Below the pieces are notes generated by a model. It saw only the letters and a list, made by a program, of their open reading frames with translations. It did not search any database and had not been told where the DNA came from. A program made the position numbers and the translations under genes. From positions 7,994,501 to 8,058,500 of the forward strand of contig OW028577.1 in NCBI GenBank assembly GCA_932294295.1: a stretch of DNA of 64,000 bases. The letters are read 5' to 3'. The number at the start of each line of letters is the position of its first letter. The stretch's first letter is position 1. This document shows positions 52,248 to 63,330 of this stretch, piece by piece. The DNA is from Alitta virens. Lineage: Eukaryota > Annelida > Polychaeta > Phyllodocida > Nereididae.

Positions 52248-53254
52248 ATGTGTAGGAGACAATTAACCTTGTTCTTCAATTTGCCTCACATAAGTCAACT
52301 ATATAAGGATAAACTGTCTGATAAATATCTAATTAAGTATGGAACCGCACAAGGCTCAGTATTAGGTCCTTTGTATATCATTTTAGCAAATGATTTGACA
52401 AAAAGTTTGAAATTTTGCAGTGGTGTAACTTTTGCAGATGACACAACAATATATGCTTCTGGAAATAATTTAAAATTTTTGTACAGAAAGGTTATTGAAG
52501 ATTTAAGATCATTCAGTAGTTTGTTTAATGGTAATTCACTTACATTGAATATAGAAAAGGCAAGATATATCATTTTACGATCAAAAAGGAACCAAGTTAA
52601 TTACAATGGAAAACTAGATCTAAATGGGCAAACAATACCCCAAGTCAAAAGTATTAAATTTTTAGGTATCATGTTGGACGAATTTTTAGAATGGACGCTA
52701 CAAGTAAAACATATGTTAACTGAAGTTATTGCAGGAAATTATAGTTTAAATATGATAAAAAACATTATACCTACTAGATCGAAATTACAAGTATATTATT
52801 GTAATGTACAAAGTCATCTGGCGTATGCCATAAGTGCCTGGGGACCTATGTTGAAAAGCAAGAATTTACAAAGTATAAGGAAACAACAAAATAAATCAAT
52901 CAGGTTAAATATATAATGTCAAAAGAAGGACCAGACTAGAACCATATTATAAAAAGGGTAAAATATTAAAATTTGATAATCTAGTTAAAAGCTCACCGTT
53001 GAATATATCCTATAAGTATATAAGTGAAATATTACCATTACGAATTACGAACTTGTTTAGCCTAACAAACCATAACTACAACACAAGAAACAGAAACAAT
53101 TTAAGGACACCACATCATACAACATACATATACAATAAAACTTATCTGGGACCAGCACCAAGTCTATGGTTACCTACATGCGAATATAACATTAAAAAGC
53201 AAAACTAGTGTCAAAGCCTTTAATAAAGCATTAAAAAAGCAACTTTGTAATTAG
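52248..53254 (+). pseudogene. Reverse transcriptase pseudogene of the plus-strand LINE
   Basis: The open piece 52248-52916 (222 codons) contains KYGTAQGSVLGP (the usual GVPQGSVLGPLLF motif, here altered), the catalytic FADDTTIYASGN, NSLTLNIEKARYIIL and the thumb stretch IKFLGIMLDEFLEW, then AYAISAWGP. A frameshift near 52915 continues as RRTRLEPYYKKGKIL, and the next open piece (52999-53208) carries the C-terminal HNYNTRNRNNLRTPHHTT motif. A second shift near 53195 leads to SVKAFNKALKKQL and a TAG stop at 53252-53254. The palm Asp residues of motif C remain, but motif A is lost with the 5' truncation, so the element is dead. Confidence 0.88.
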
Positions 53255-53401
53255 TATTAGTGTGGAATTATGCAATATATGTCAATTCATTTTTATTTTT
53301 ATAATTTTTATTTATTTATTTTTATTTTTAATTATGTTTCATTATGAATTTAATTTCAATTTAATTCAATTAGCGTCTTTTTCCTTTTATTTATAATGTA
53401 A

Positions 53402-53447
53402 GGGGTGTGCACAATTTTACAGCTTAGTAAGCTAGTGCACATACCCC
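53402..53447 (+). other. Hairpin in LINE 3' UTR
   Basis: GGGGTGTGCAC (53402-53412) pairs with GTGCACATACCCC (53435-53447), with a two-base bulge, and encloses a second palindrome AGCTTAGTAAGCT (53421-53433). Stable 3' UTR stem-loops serve in some LINE families as the RNA feature recognised by their own reverse transcriptase; that role here is an inference. Confidence 0.6.
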
Positions 53448-55205
53448 ACCCACAGTATGCTAATGTCATTTATTGTTTATGTAATGTACTAACCATATTG
53501 AAATACTACATACTGTAAACAAATAAAATAAACATCTACGCACGCGTGGCTTGCTTGCATTTTCCCGCCAGTTTTGCAGTTATGACGTCACCACCCGTAA
53601 GCCCCCTTTTCCCGTGGCACGCCACAATTATACAGATTCTAACAACGAAGTTGTATGTATGGAATATGCTGAAGACAGTCTTATTTACCTTTTGATAACT
53701 CGTGTAAACAAAACTAAACTATAGCCTAAACCCATGCTGCTGGCTGAACCATCCCACAATATACAGCTCAACAGATATGATGTTGTCACTGAGTTTTACC
53801 TCTGTAAAAAAGATAACACTCTTATTTCCCAGTGTAACAAATCTTCATTGAGGCAGGCAAACAAGAAAACACATTTGTTGTGGTAAAATACAATGTGTCG
53901 TGAAGCCAGACTACTGGAATGGATAGCTGATGCAACAGACAAACACACGGACGAGTGCCAGGAGTGTCATTGCTGAGGTAGGTCCTGGTGATGCATCAGG
54001 AGAATGTCCCTCGTGCGAAATGATGATGAATCTAAGTACTGTGGATGCAGAATAGATGCTTTTGGGATGGCTACATCAAAGTTGTCTGTGATTGAGAAGG
54101 AGCTGTAGTGACACACAGTCAAGAAATGCTCTCAATTAACTTGTCAATGTTTTCCTTGCGTTTACCAGCATCAGCAGACTGTATTGGACGTGCCACTGAC
54201 GCTGATGACAATTCAGGTTCTCATTAGAAGACTTTTGCACCTGTTCTTTTCCATTTTGCCCCTAATAGTGTTTGCTTTCTGTAAATGAAGCCAGTCTGGA
54301 GTCTCTAGATGTGCAGTAACTGCAGCTCTGCAGCACTTGGGTAGTTTTTGTGATGTATGTAATTTGGCCAATCCCAGTAGGAGGCTGATACCTGACTTGC
54401 TTGGACCAAGCCATAGAAGAGGATCGAAGGAGATGAGATGTGTGCAAGGCGCAGTGTGCACTGCTTGTTCAATTATAGTGACAGATTGACAGCCCACAGA
54501 CTCATATACACTCAGTTCACCTAGTTATTTAGCTGTTGTAAATCACATTTGACATGATTTTGACTACATTGGTTAAATATTGATGTGTTCTGCGTTTTAA
54601 AAAAAGCACCGAAAATCCCAAAAGATAGCATTTGTCAGGTCTACATTACTAATTCATGCTTCATATAGAGGGTCACGTAATAAATTTGTCTGCTTAGAAC
54701 TCCCAAAGCATGAATCATAAAAGACGAGTATTTAGAGCTAAAGCTTAGTGTCAGCTGAGGTATCCATCCCACTATAAGGCCTGATTTATCGCAGTATGAA
54801 AGAATGAACATAAAAGGAAAGTTTATTGTGTGGTAAATCGCTCTCCCTCATTATGCAGACATTAATGTATATTTGATGTTATTTAAAGAGCAGTGAATTC
54901 ATATCCATACATTCCCTGTAAACAACAGCTTGACACCTCTCTAACTTGCAGTTACTGGGATGAGAAGGGCTCAATAGATGCAATATGTCAGCCATGTTGT
55001 GTGCAATAAATGCTAATGAAATAACAGCTCCCTGCAATACAAAAATAACGGGGCTCCGCCACACCGATGTTATGATGACTAACTTAAACTTTGACCCTGA
55101 AAGTATACCTATACTACACCCATATTTGCATAATAATTCATACTGTTTAGCCAACAAATTATGACAGGAAAACCCAGGCAAAAATAACAGACAATTCTAC
55201 AAGTC

Positions 55206-55219
55206 GTTTCCATAGTAAC
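55206..55219. promoter_or_regulatory. RFX X-box motif
   Basis: GTTTCCATAGTAAC fits the RFX X-box pattern GTNNCC-AT-RGNAAC, best known in promoters of ciliary genes across animals. No gene start is evident just downstream. Confidence 0.35.
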
Positions 55220-56400
55220 ACAAATGGAAAGGCACGCCCTATTGTCCTTTCTCGTTGACCTAATGGGTAACAGGAGGCCCCTGTGTTTACAAGGAGGTTA
55301 TATTGTCATTAACGGGGTCATGCAGGGCATATTCAAATGTATGACTCCGCATATTAATAAATATCCCTCATCATCCCCAAGTCCGATAACGTTACCAGCA
55401 CTGCAGATCAACCATAAAGATTGAAAAAACACGATTTGATGATCATTAACTTTTTCATTTTCCCAAACCTATTTAGTCCCATAAAAACAGTTGTCATTCC
55501 AAGAGCTGCAGCTGAATTAAAATGCTATCTCACAGATCAATTTAGGATTTATTTTTTGCCGTTCAAAGCCTCTAAAGTCTTATTCCATGTATTAGTTTTT
55601 TTTCTTTGCTTGAAAGATGTCATGAAGTTGAATTGGAAGAATTCTGAAATGAAATGATGAATTATTTTCATTCCGCAGGCCCTTTTGTGTTTTCATTTTA
55701 CTATTTTACTTTAGTTTATGAAACATTGTCAAAGCTACATATCAAAGCAATGTAGTCAAGCCATCATAAATTATTCTTTACAATTTTAAAACATTTTTGT
55801 GGAGTCATGGACTACTAAATTCATTCTGTTTGCTCAGAGTGAATCATTCATTTGTGATAATAAAAATGAGAATAGTATTATGCCTACGCATATTCCACGA
55901 ATCAATTGAGATTGATTAAAAGCTCCGCATGAAGTTTTCCTTTCAGCATAAAAACCCAAAAACATTTGAAACATTCTGCTAGAATTCAGTGCCATGAAAA
56001 AGAGGCCTTTGTTTGGGAAGTTAGTATGGAAATACTTGGTGGAGGATATCCTACTAGAGGCATGTTTGCATTTTTTGTAGAACATTTGCTGAAATAACTG
56101 GGGGGTTTATTGCTCATATAACTTCATTTGCAATTCTGCTGTGACATTTTCCAACTTGCTACTGGCGCTATACCAGAAGCTGGTGGCAGTGAGTTGGCCA
56201 CACAGTTTGGTTTATGTCATTTACGTCAGCTCCATGCAGGAGTGTATTTGTCAGAAGCTAGGCTAGCATTGAATGCTTGATAAACTAGGAAGCCCAGTAA
56301 TAAGAAAGCAGCCAGCAATTGATTGATCACAGTATACATGCTGTCACCAAGGGTCAGGAACTGTTAGTCAGTGTGTTGTCTCAATGATGTAGTAACAACA

Positions 56401-56476
56401 ACAGCGGCAGCAGCAGCAGTAGCAGCAGCAGCAGTAGTAGCAGCAGCAGTAGCAGCAGCAGTAGCAGCAGCAGCAG
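56401..56476 (+). repeat. (CAG)n tract with TAG/CGG interruptions
   Basis: About 25 triplets of mostly CAG, with TAG and GTA interruptions that put stops in the poly-Gln frame, so it is not coding for polyglutamine. Confidence 0.95.
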
Positions 56477-57020
56477 TCCTGATCATGAAACTTTTCACCA
56501 ATACCCCACTTTATGTCTTTGTCATGCTAACACTGTTCACATGACATGCACAAGCTAAATTCGCCACAAATACCATCTCCACCTTCAAGCATGGCAACAT
56601 TGTCTATTGTATAGCTATAAGTTTGCCACAGCAGCATCAGCAGCAACCTGTAGATGTGCCTATACACAATCAAATTATGCACCCTTTTTATCACACTTTA
56701 CCAGCGGACCCCACCAACTTTATGAGTAGATTGTTGAAGCATCACCTCATAAAAGGCTGATGGTTGATTTTATCACAATGGACTTTGAAAAGTATTAGGA
56801 CAAGATGAATGGATACTGGAGAGCATAGTAAATGAAACATTAGCCTGAAAGCCACATGGGACCCTTTTGATGGATACATTAACTGGCATCCAGAGAACAG
56901 AAAAAAGGAGTGATAGATGAAATAAAAGCAAAATGAAGTTCGTGGAATTCAAGCGTTGAATGAATTGGACCGGAGTTAATCCGATAAAAAGCCTGCTACC
57001 TCAAAATTATAGGAATAATA

Positions 57021-57068
57021 CAATGTACATGTACATGTACATGTACATGTATTATGCAGGTACATTGT
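57021..57068. repeat. Self-complementary (GTACAT)n repeat
   Basis: CAATGTAC starts at 57021, repeated GTACAT units run to about 57050, and GTACATTG follows at 57061-57068. The repeat is itself palindromic and its two ends mirror each other, so it could extrude a cruciform. Confidence 0.8.
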
Positions 57069-57160
57069 GAAGTTATCAATGGGAGTCATTGGTGTTACTT
57101 CTATGCTCCACCATATCTGTAGTATTTATTTATAAAACATATTTATACAGGGTAATAAAC

Positions 57161-57216
57161 ATTTTGAGCAACAGCTCTTTTACAAAATATTTTGAGCAAC
57201 AGCTCTTTTACAAAAT
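57161..57216 (+). repeat. Perfect 28-bp tandem duplication
   Basis: A 28-base unit beginning ATTTTGAGCAACAGCTC at 57161-57188 is repeated without change at 57189-57216. The identity of the copies points to a recent event. Confidence 0.95.
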
Positions 57217-57311
57217 GGCCCTGTTACAAATAAATAAAACAGTACAAAGAAGAAGAATATATCACAGCATCAATTCAGTAGTTGCTTGCCTTTACCCCGC
57301 TGTCTGTCCTT

Positions 57312-57508
57312 CTTTGACCCACTTAGAGGTCAATGTTAATGATGTTGTAAGTTGACCTTCATGCATCATTATTGACCTTGAGCCCTATCTATCAGGTATC
57401 CCTTTGTTCTCACCAAGTTAATTGTGACCTTGTGACATTCTAGATGGTCATTTACTTACAAAGACAATGCGATCAATTTCCTTTTTGAAGTGAATCGGGG
57501 TCAAAGGG
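57312..57508. promoter_or_regulatory. Cluster of nuclear-receptor half-sites
   Basis: AGGTCA at 57327-57332, TGACCT at 57353-57358, TGACCTTGA at 57373-57381 (reverse complement of TCAAGGTCA, the ERR/FTZ-F1 type monomer site), TGACCTTG at 57425-57432, and GGGTCAAAGGG at 57498-57508 (DR1-like). TTTGACCC lies at about 57313-57320. The density is notable but this is motif inspection only. Confidence 0.3.
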
Positions 57509-60500
57509 ATAGAACGGTGCCAAGAAATCACTGCTTTGCCAGACAGGAGAGCTTCAGCTTTTTACTGCACTCTCCTTGCCATTTTATACTGGCAGGCAGG
57601 TAGATCTTATCTGGTACTTTTTTACGTGTTGACACCAGGGCTGAATAATGAGCCACCTCTTCGTGGTGCTCGTGCACAGTGGAAAGTAACAGCGTTAGTC
57701 TTTTCTCAGTCCATTTGCAAATGTCAACGCGTTTCTGTTTAGCCGTTTGCATTGCACTTGATCATCGGTCACACCCACCCACTTATATCATTCCCCGTAT
57801 ATTTTTCACAGGGGAAATAAAAAATAAAAAAAAACAGCGCAATGAAGTGATTTGGTTTCACATGGAATGGTGCTTCTGAGTGATCTCGTACCACTGAGTT
57901 TCGTGTCATTCTGGTAACGTGTTAACAGTCTGCATGTTAATAAACAATCAATGGGCCATTTATGATGGAAACTGCTTGAATCCCAGTGCCTTAATTGATG
58001 GTTAATTCATGGTAATCACCATCCAGCCTCGGCCCCTGTGACAAATTGTCTGGTTATAATTCACATCGCCTGCCCTGTGAAATGTAATGCATTGATTTCA
58101 TTTCAGACAGTTCTGTAATAACCAGATTTTATTATTTTTGCAATCGATATAATCGAAACTGTATTATTCTTTTTCAGGTGGTAATCGGAGCGAGAGTCTA
58201 TGAAACCATGTGTGGCTGTCATTTTAATATTTGACGACTGTATCAAGTGAGTTTCAATATTTCTATTTTTGCACAAACTATATGTTGACTATAATGTGCA
58301 TTTGGCTAACATTACACCACCTGTTACTTTTGATTTCTGGGTCTGTTTTTAATCGATAAAAAAGTCAGCAGCTAGGAAAATTGCCCTTTTTGTCCATATA
58401 TCACACTTCGATATCTGATGATGCGGAAACTGGGGGGATATTTTTTTCTTCTATTTTCATATTACCCTTGGTCCCCGTGCAGGACAGGCCTGGTGACGCA
58501 ATTAAAACCCTATTGATTTTAAAAGGTGATAAGTTTATCTCCAAGTTCCAGGTCTGTGGCCATCACTGTGCCATTTTGATGTCTGTGTCTGTGAATTTTC
58601 TTCTGCTGCTTTGGTATTTTCGTCTCTCATACCGAGTTGATAAAGTGCCTTGAGTAATACAGCCAATGTCAAACTATCTGCTTATTTCGTGTCTCTGTAA
58701 TGAACTTCAAATTGTCTAGATGTTATCTCTTTCATTTAAATGGCCCTGGGCTGTGTAATCTATTGCACTGCAATACAGGAAACTTCCCTTCCATCTGCAG
58801 ATTAAATTCAGACCTTTGTATTCTCCAGATTTTGATGACCTTCTATTGAAACGGTACATTGTAAACCATTTGTACTATCTCAATTCTTCTCTTTCATTTG
58901 GCAGTTATATATACAATACACTATCATACCATCTGGAGTTGCTTTACTGTGTCACCATAGCATTGTGAACCAACATGAAGTTTCTATGTTGCAATCGTCT
59001 TGTGGCAGCTGCTGAATCTTGTCCAACATCAATTCCTGGGTGGCAAATTCTTTAGACCAGTGCCAGAACGTACGTTGTGTATATATAACAAGCCGCGAGG
59101 CACTATAGGAGCATTTGTATGCACGAGAAGGTAGGACTTCCTGCCCGGCCACAACCTCAAAGCCCTCTTGGAAGTCGTTTGATTTTTAGCCTCACCAGGC
59201 AAGACTCAAGAGAGGCAAAGTAGACAATTATCTGATGTAGATAGAAGCTAGTGAAGCTACGACATCAATGGGGCTTTGTATGTGTGTATTTACAGCAGCA
59301 AAATAGCATCAGTTCGGGTAAGGGGTTTTTCTTTTGACAACCTTGAAACGGCCAAACTTAGATTACGCGGCGTGTACGTGTGTTTAACATACATATTTGC
59401 CAAGTGTGGGACCTTATACTACTTCTCTGCTGTTCAATCACTTATAGCTCCCAAGGTTTGGAACTGATAACAATTCCTGTTCGAAAAAAAGATGTGCCAG
59501 CAAGTCCCTGGGTGGAGTGAGGAGGACGCTCAGCAAGTTATGGGATAGAACTTGTGACGTGGCTAGAGAATGGAGTGAGGCAATTACGAGTTTTATCAGA
59601 AGCTACTTTGTTGAAGCTCACAGAGGGACTGTGTGTCCTAGCACTGTGTACTCCACAGATTGCCCTTGAGACTGCAATATGACATTGTCACTGCAAGATA
59701 GGACCTGCTCCTCCAATCTGCTGCTCTTCTATCTACGGGGGTGTACAAGCGCCTTGGTGTCTTGCACAGGTCTGCTGTACGGACTATGTAAGGTTTCAGG
59801 CTTTTGCAATCAGCCTACCATATTTTGTCAGTATTATCATATACATAGTACATTACACTGTCAAATGGCTTTTGTGGCTTCCTTCCATTATATGATCTGA
59901 TTCTTCCACGAAATATTCGACTTAAATTCTGTTTGTTGCACGCTGAATTGTATTTAAAAGAACCAAAATAAGGTTAGTATTTGCTGAGCCTTTTAGCAGC
60001 AGATTGGCCTTCTCTGAGAGCCACATGTTAACCAAACTAGGCTAAATCTTTAATGCTGTAGCTGCCCCACTACCCACGTTCATCGAATTTCTAAAGCATG
60101 GCACAAAATCGGATTAGTGTTTAAAAAAAAGTCCACACTTTTTGTGAGTTTGAAATGTCATTCCGTCTCATTAAGTTCAGAAAGATATCAAGTGGAAAAA
60201 TGTGGGACCGAGGGAATTCATGCTTGAGACCAGAGAAAGATAAGCTAAGTATTCAAAAAAGTAGTTGTCGTGGCATCATGAAAGGCGGGTAAAATGGCAA
60301 GGTGTACTGCAGGGCCATCCCTTTAGTCTCTACACTATACATTTGGTCGATAGGATCTGACTGAGCAAAGGGAGACATGATGCAAGATAGAGCTGCCCTG
60401 CTACTCTGCTATGCCTCGTCATAAGCTGAGGACATAGCGTGTGATCGTTGATAGAGCAGAGCAGATGCTGTATATCCTGTCTGTGCCCTCCTCACAACAG

Positions 60501-63249
60501 GTTTTTGTGTCTGCCTTACCAGTCTTGCATGCAGATGGCCTGCAGTTTTTGCTGTTCTCTCTAAGGGGTCTTTTGTGGCTGCTAATTGTGCTGACGTACG
60601 GTGCTCCAGCAGCTCCAGATTCAAATCCTCTGGCCATTGTAAAAGGGCAGCCTGGACCTGTGCCTAACCTCATGACCACTGACCGTGCTTTCACGCCGAC
60701 TGACCAGGCCTGACCAATCCATGACCACGCGCTGCATACATACGCTGCCCTAGGGAGAACAAAGAAGAGGCCGATGTTGCTTTACGACTGGGTTCATCCA
60801 ATTACCAGGAACAGTCCAAGTTGGTAGAAGGCGTATTGTACCACCGGTCCGGCCTTCTCTGTGAAGAAACGCTTTGCCTAATGGTCAAGGAGCTGGTGGT
60901 CAGTATGCTTGCCTCTAGAAGATGATTGGTGTGGACGGCAGGATGTCCGTCATGTGGCGTGCTGGACGTCAGTCGTAGCATCAGCAGTGACCACGATCCA
61001 CGCAGATGCCCCGAACCTTCTAAAAGCTGAGCCACTTAGGCAAACGAGTCATGCGCTGCGCGAAGCTGTCCTATTCTGACACTCACTTCAATTACCGTTA
61101 TCACTTCCGCAGCCATGTGGCTTCCTCTTCTCCAGCCCAGCGCTCCTCTTGTTTTCCACTCTTTTAAACTGCATCCTCGTTTGTTCCCTGCCTGCTTTGT
61201 TATATTTGACGGCAACAAGCACCCATAAACTGCACCATTATGGACCCTTTTTTCTCGCTTTTTGGCTAAACATCCTTGCCAATGGGCCGTGCATTTTCAT
61301 CCCCATTGATTTGGGTGACAGAAGTGATTCCACATTGATGGATGGAGCAAGAAAGACACCCCTTGCCTTTTGCCTTATTTATATTGCATTATATATGTTT
61401 GCGCAGTCTTCCTGTGGGGCTAAGATCAGTGAGAGCTAGGCAACTGGGCTCCTCTAATTGAAACCTACCACAAAATAGGCTCAAATAAAAGGTCTATAGC
61501 TGGGGCCTCAGAGAGAACACGTCAGTGTGATGTATATCCACGGGTGTGCGGGTGGTATACTTCTGAATATATATTTGCAGTCCTGTGGGGGTCTTGTGTT
61601 ACTGCTCCTGCCTAACCAACTGCAGCAACAAACATGACTTGATCTAACGGCCATGTCTGGCACCTATGCTCTTGCTGAAAGAAATCAGCGCTCGGAAGCA
61701 GAACACCACCAGGCCGCCCTAGCACCTGCATTATAACTTCAAAAAAGAAGATGAAGAACAAAAAAGCTGAAAAATCTTCCATCATTGTCGACTGGCAAGG
61801 TCGCTTTCAAGTTTAAATAATTTTCGAAGTCAAGCGATGTCTGAGAATGTCCTCAGGGGATTAAAGGCTGTTCATCAATTTCCTCTAATTAGTCTGGACT
61901 CTGAGTCCCTCTAGAGGTGTCTTATTCTTAATTACCTGGCTGCTAGTATTCTTGTTTAATCTGATTTTACTCATTTTTTAATGCTCTGCTTTTAATCACA
62001 TTCAAGACTCACCCATGGTGGATGTGGTTTCCTGTAGCTTGCATGTCTGACAATTTGGACTCTGCCTACATTTTCTGCATTGAAGCTTTTGTGGCAGTGG
62101 TAGCCACTACATCATGCGGTCTCTCAGGGCCCTTTGAAAATATGAATAAGCCGTTTCAGCAAATACTTTTGCAGGCGAATTGTTGGAGGGGTTGGATTTT
62201 TGTTACAATTCGTGTGTTTGCCGGCCAAAATGCCTCTGGTGGCCAGCCCAGTGGAAGGGTATTTGCAATGTCTGATTGGTTGAGCAAACACCTGATGCCA
62301 ACTTCCTACCAACCAACCTGACGTGCAGCAGTCACTTGTCTATTTGATTAAAGTTTTATGTTTCACATTAAAGTACTGCCTAACATGCAATTCCTGTATT
62401 GTTTGCGCTTGCATTGTGAGCCTTTCCTGGTCCATTGTTGAGGCTAAAACGGCATTCAGATGTGCATTGTGCCTTTCCAAGAGAGTCTGTTCCACAGCCT
62501 GATGTAAAACACACATAACAGCCCCAAAGTGCCCACTAATGGATCTTTCGACTCTGCCTTGACTGCAGTGACGTTTACAACTCCCAAAATTGCGAAGTTC
62601 GGTAGCAAACTTGTCACATTTTCAAGGATGGTTTGTATTTTGCAATGTACTGTTTCATCAAGGCTGCTTACGGACGTTTCAAGAGCTATTTTGCTTGACT
62701 GGAGCCACCTTCCGAATAAAAATATTAATTTCAGGTGAATGCTATTAGATGTTGCTCACTTCATCTATTAGTTTTATTATGGGACATCCGTGACAAAGCC
62801 ATACTAGCCAAACATGACCGATTTCATTTTTAATGTACGAAATTAAGTCAATATTCAATTTTGCTAGAGCTAATTTAATGAAACAAACCACTGTGCAGAT
62901 AGAAACATGTTGTGTACATAATGTATAACTCACCTGTAATCAATGTTTCTTGACAGATTTTGATTCAGAACAACAGAGTGGCACACATAGACATTAACTG
63001 AATAGCATGACATGCATATATATACAAGATTAGACAGGTTGATAGAGGCCTTTTTCTGCTTGATGGAATGCAGGAATACCTTTTTGCACAGTGGGAAGTA
63101 GGAACCCTTGGCCTGAATTATTCATAGCTAGAGAGGAGGCCCATCTGGAGAAGGCAAACATCTTAGTATGACAGGATTGATTAATGAACCGGAACATGAC
63201 GCAAAGCCATTGTTTTCTCTGCTAAAAACTTCCGTTGACCTAATGGCCA

Positions 63250-63330
63250 TCAGGGTGGCCGAGTGGTTAGAAGTTGGACAGCGTTTTCATTTGGCGTCAT
63301 CCATCTTTCATAGGATCGTGGGAGACCGTG
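63250..63330 (+). mobile_element. Possible degenerate tRNA-derived SINE fragment
   Basis: GGTGGCCGAGTGGTTAG contains a perfect Pol III A box (TGGCCGAGTGG, 63256-63266) like that of tRNA-Leu/Ser. The expected B box is weak (GGATCGTGGGA near 63313-63323), and the following sequence cannot form a tRNA cloverleaf. It is probably a decayed SINE head rather than a functional tRNA gene. Confidence 0.4.

Larger units (their letters stand above)
52248..53532 (+). mobile_element. 5'-truncated non-LTR retrotransposon (LINE), second family
   Basis: This plus-strand fragment begins inside the reverse transcriptase domain and runs through the C-terminal region to a 3' UTR of about 280 bases ending AAACAAATAAAATAAAC. 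Its RT sequence and 3' end differ clearly from the minus-strand LINE at 9961-11845, so it is another family. The endonuclease and the first RT motifs are missing. The 5' junction is uncertain because homology becomes clear only at about 52295, and no target-site duplication was found. The 3' UTR holds a strong hairpin at 53402-53447. Confidence 0.85.
53533..63249. other. Non-coding region, no supported gene
   Basis: No recognisable coding sequence. It holds an X-box at 55206-55219, a CAG tract at 56401-56476, a self-complementary GTACAT repeat and a 28-bp duplication at 57021-57216, a nuclear-receptor half-site cluster at 57312-57508, a splice-bounded segment at 58178-58246 that is not open in any frame, and a run of TGACC motifs at 60673-60726. 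Confidence 0.6.

Noticed and set aside
60606..60616. GATTCAAATCC, a B-box-like sequence
   Set aside because: No A box at the right distance and no tRNA-like fold.
60885..60970. GTGGTCAGTATGCTTGCCTC, resembling a tRNA-SINE head
   Set aside because: No recognisable B box downstream, too degenerate to support.
61149..61439. 96-codon hydrophobic frame that could be a membrane protein
   Set aside because: T-rich DNA gives hydrophobic residues by chance; no family resemblance.
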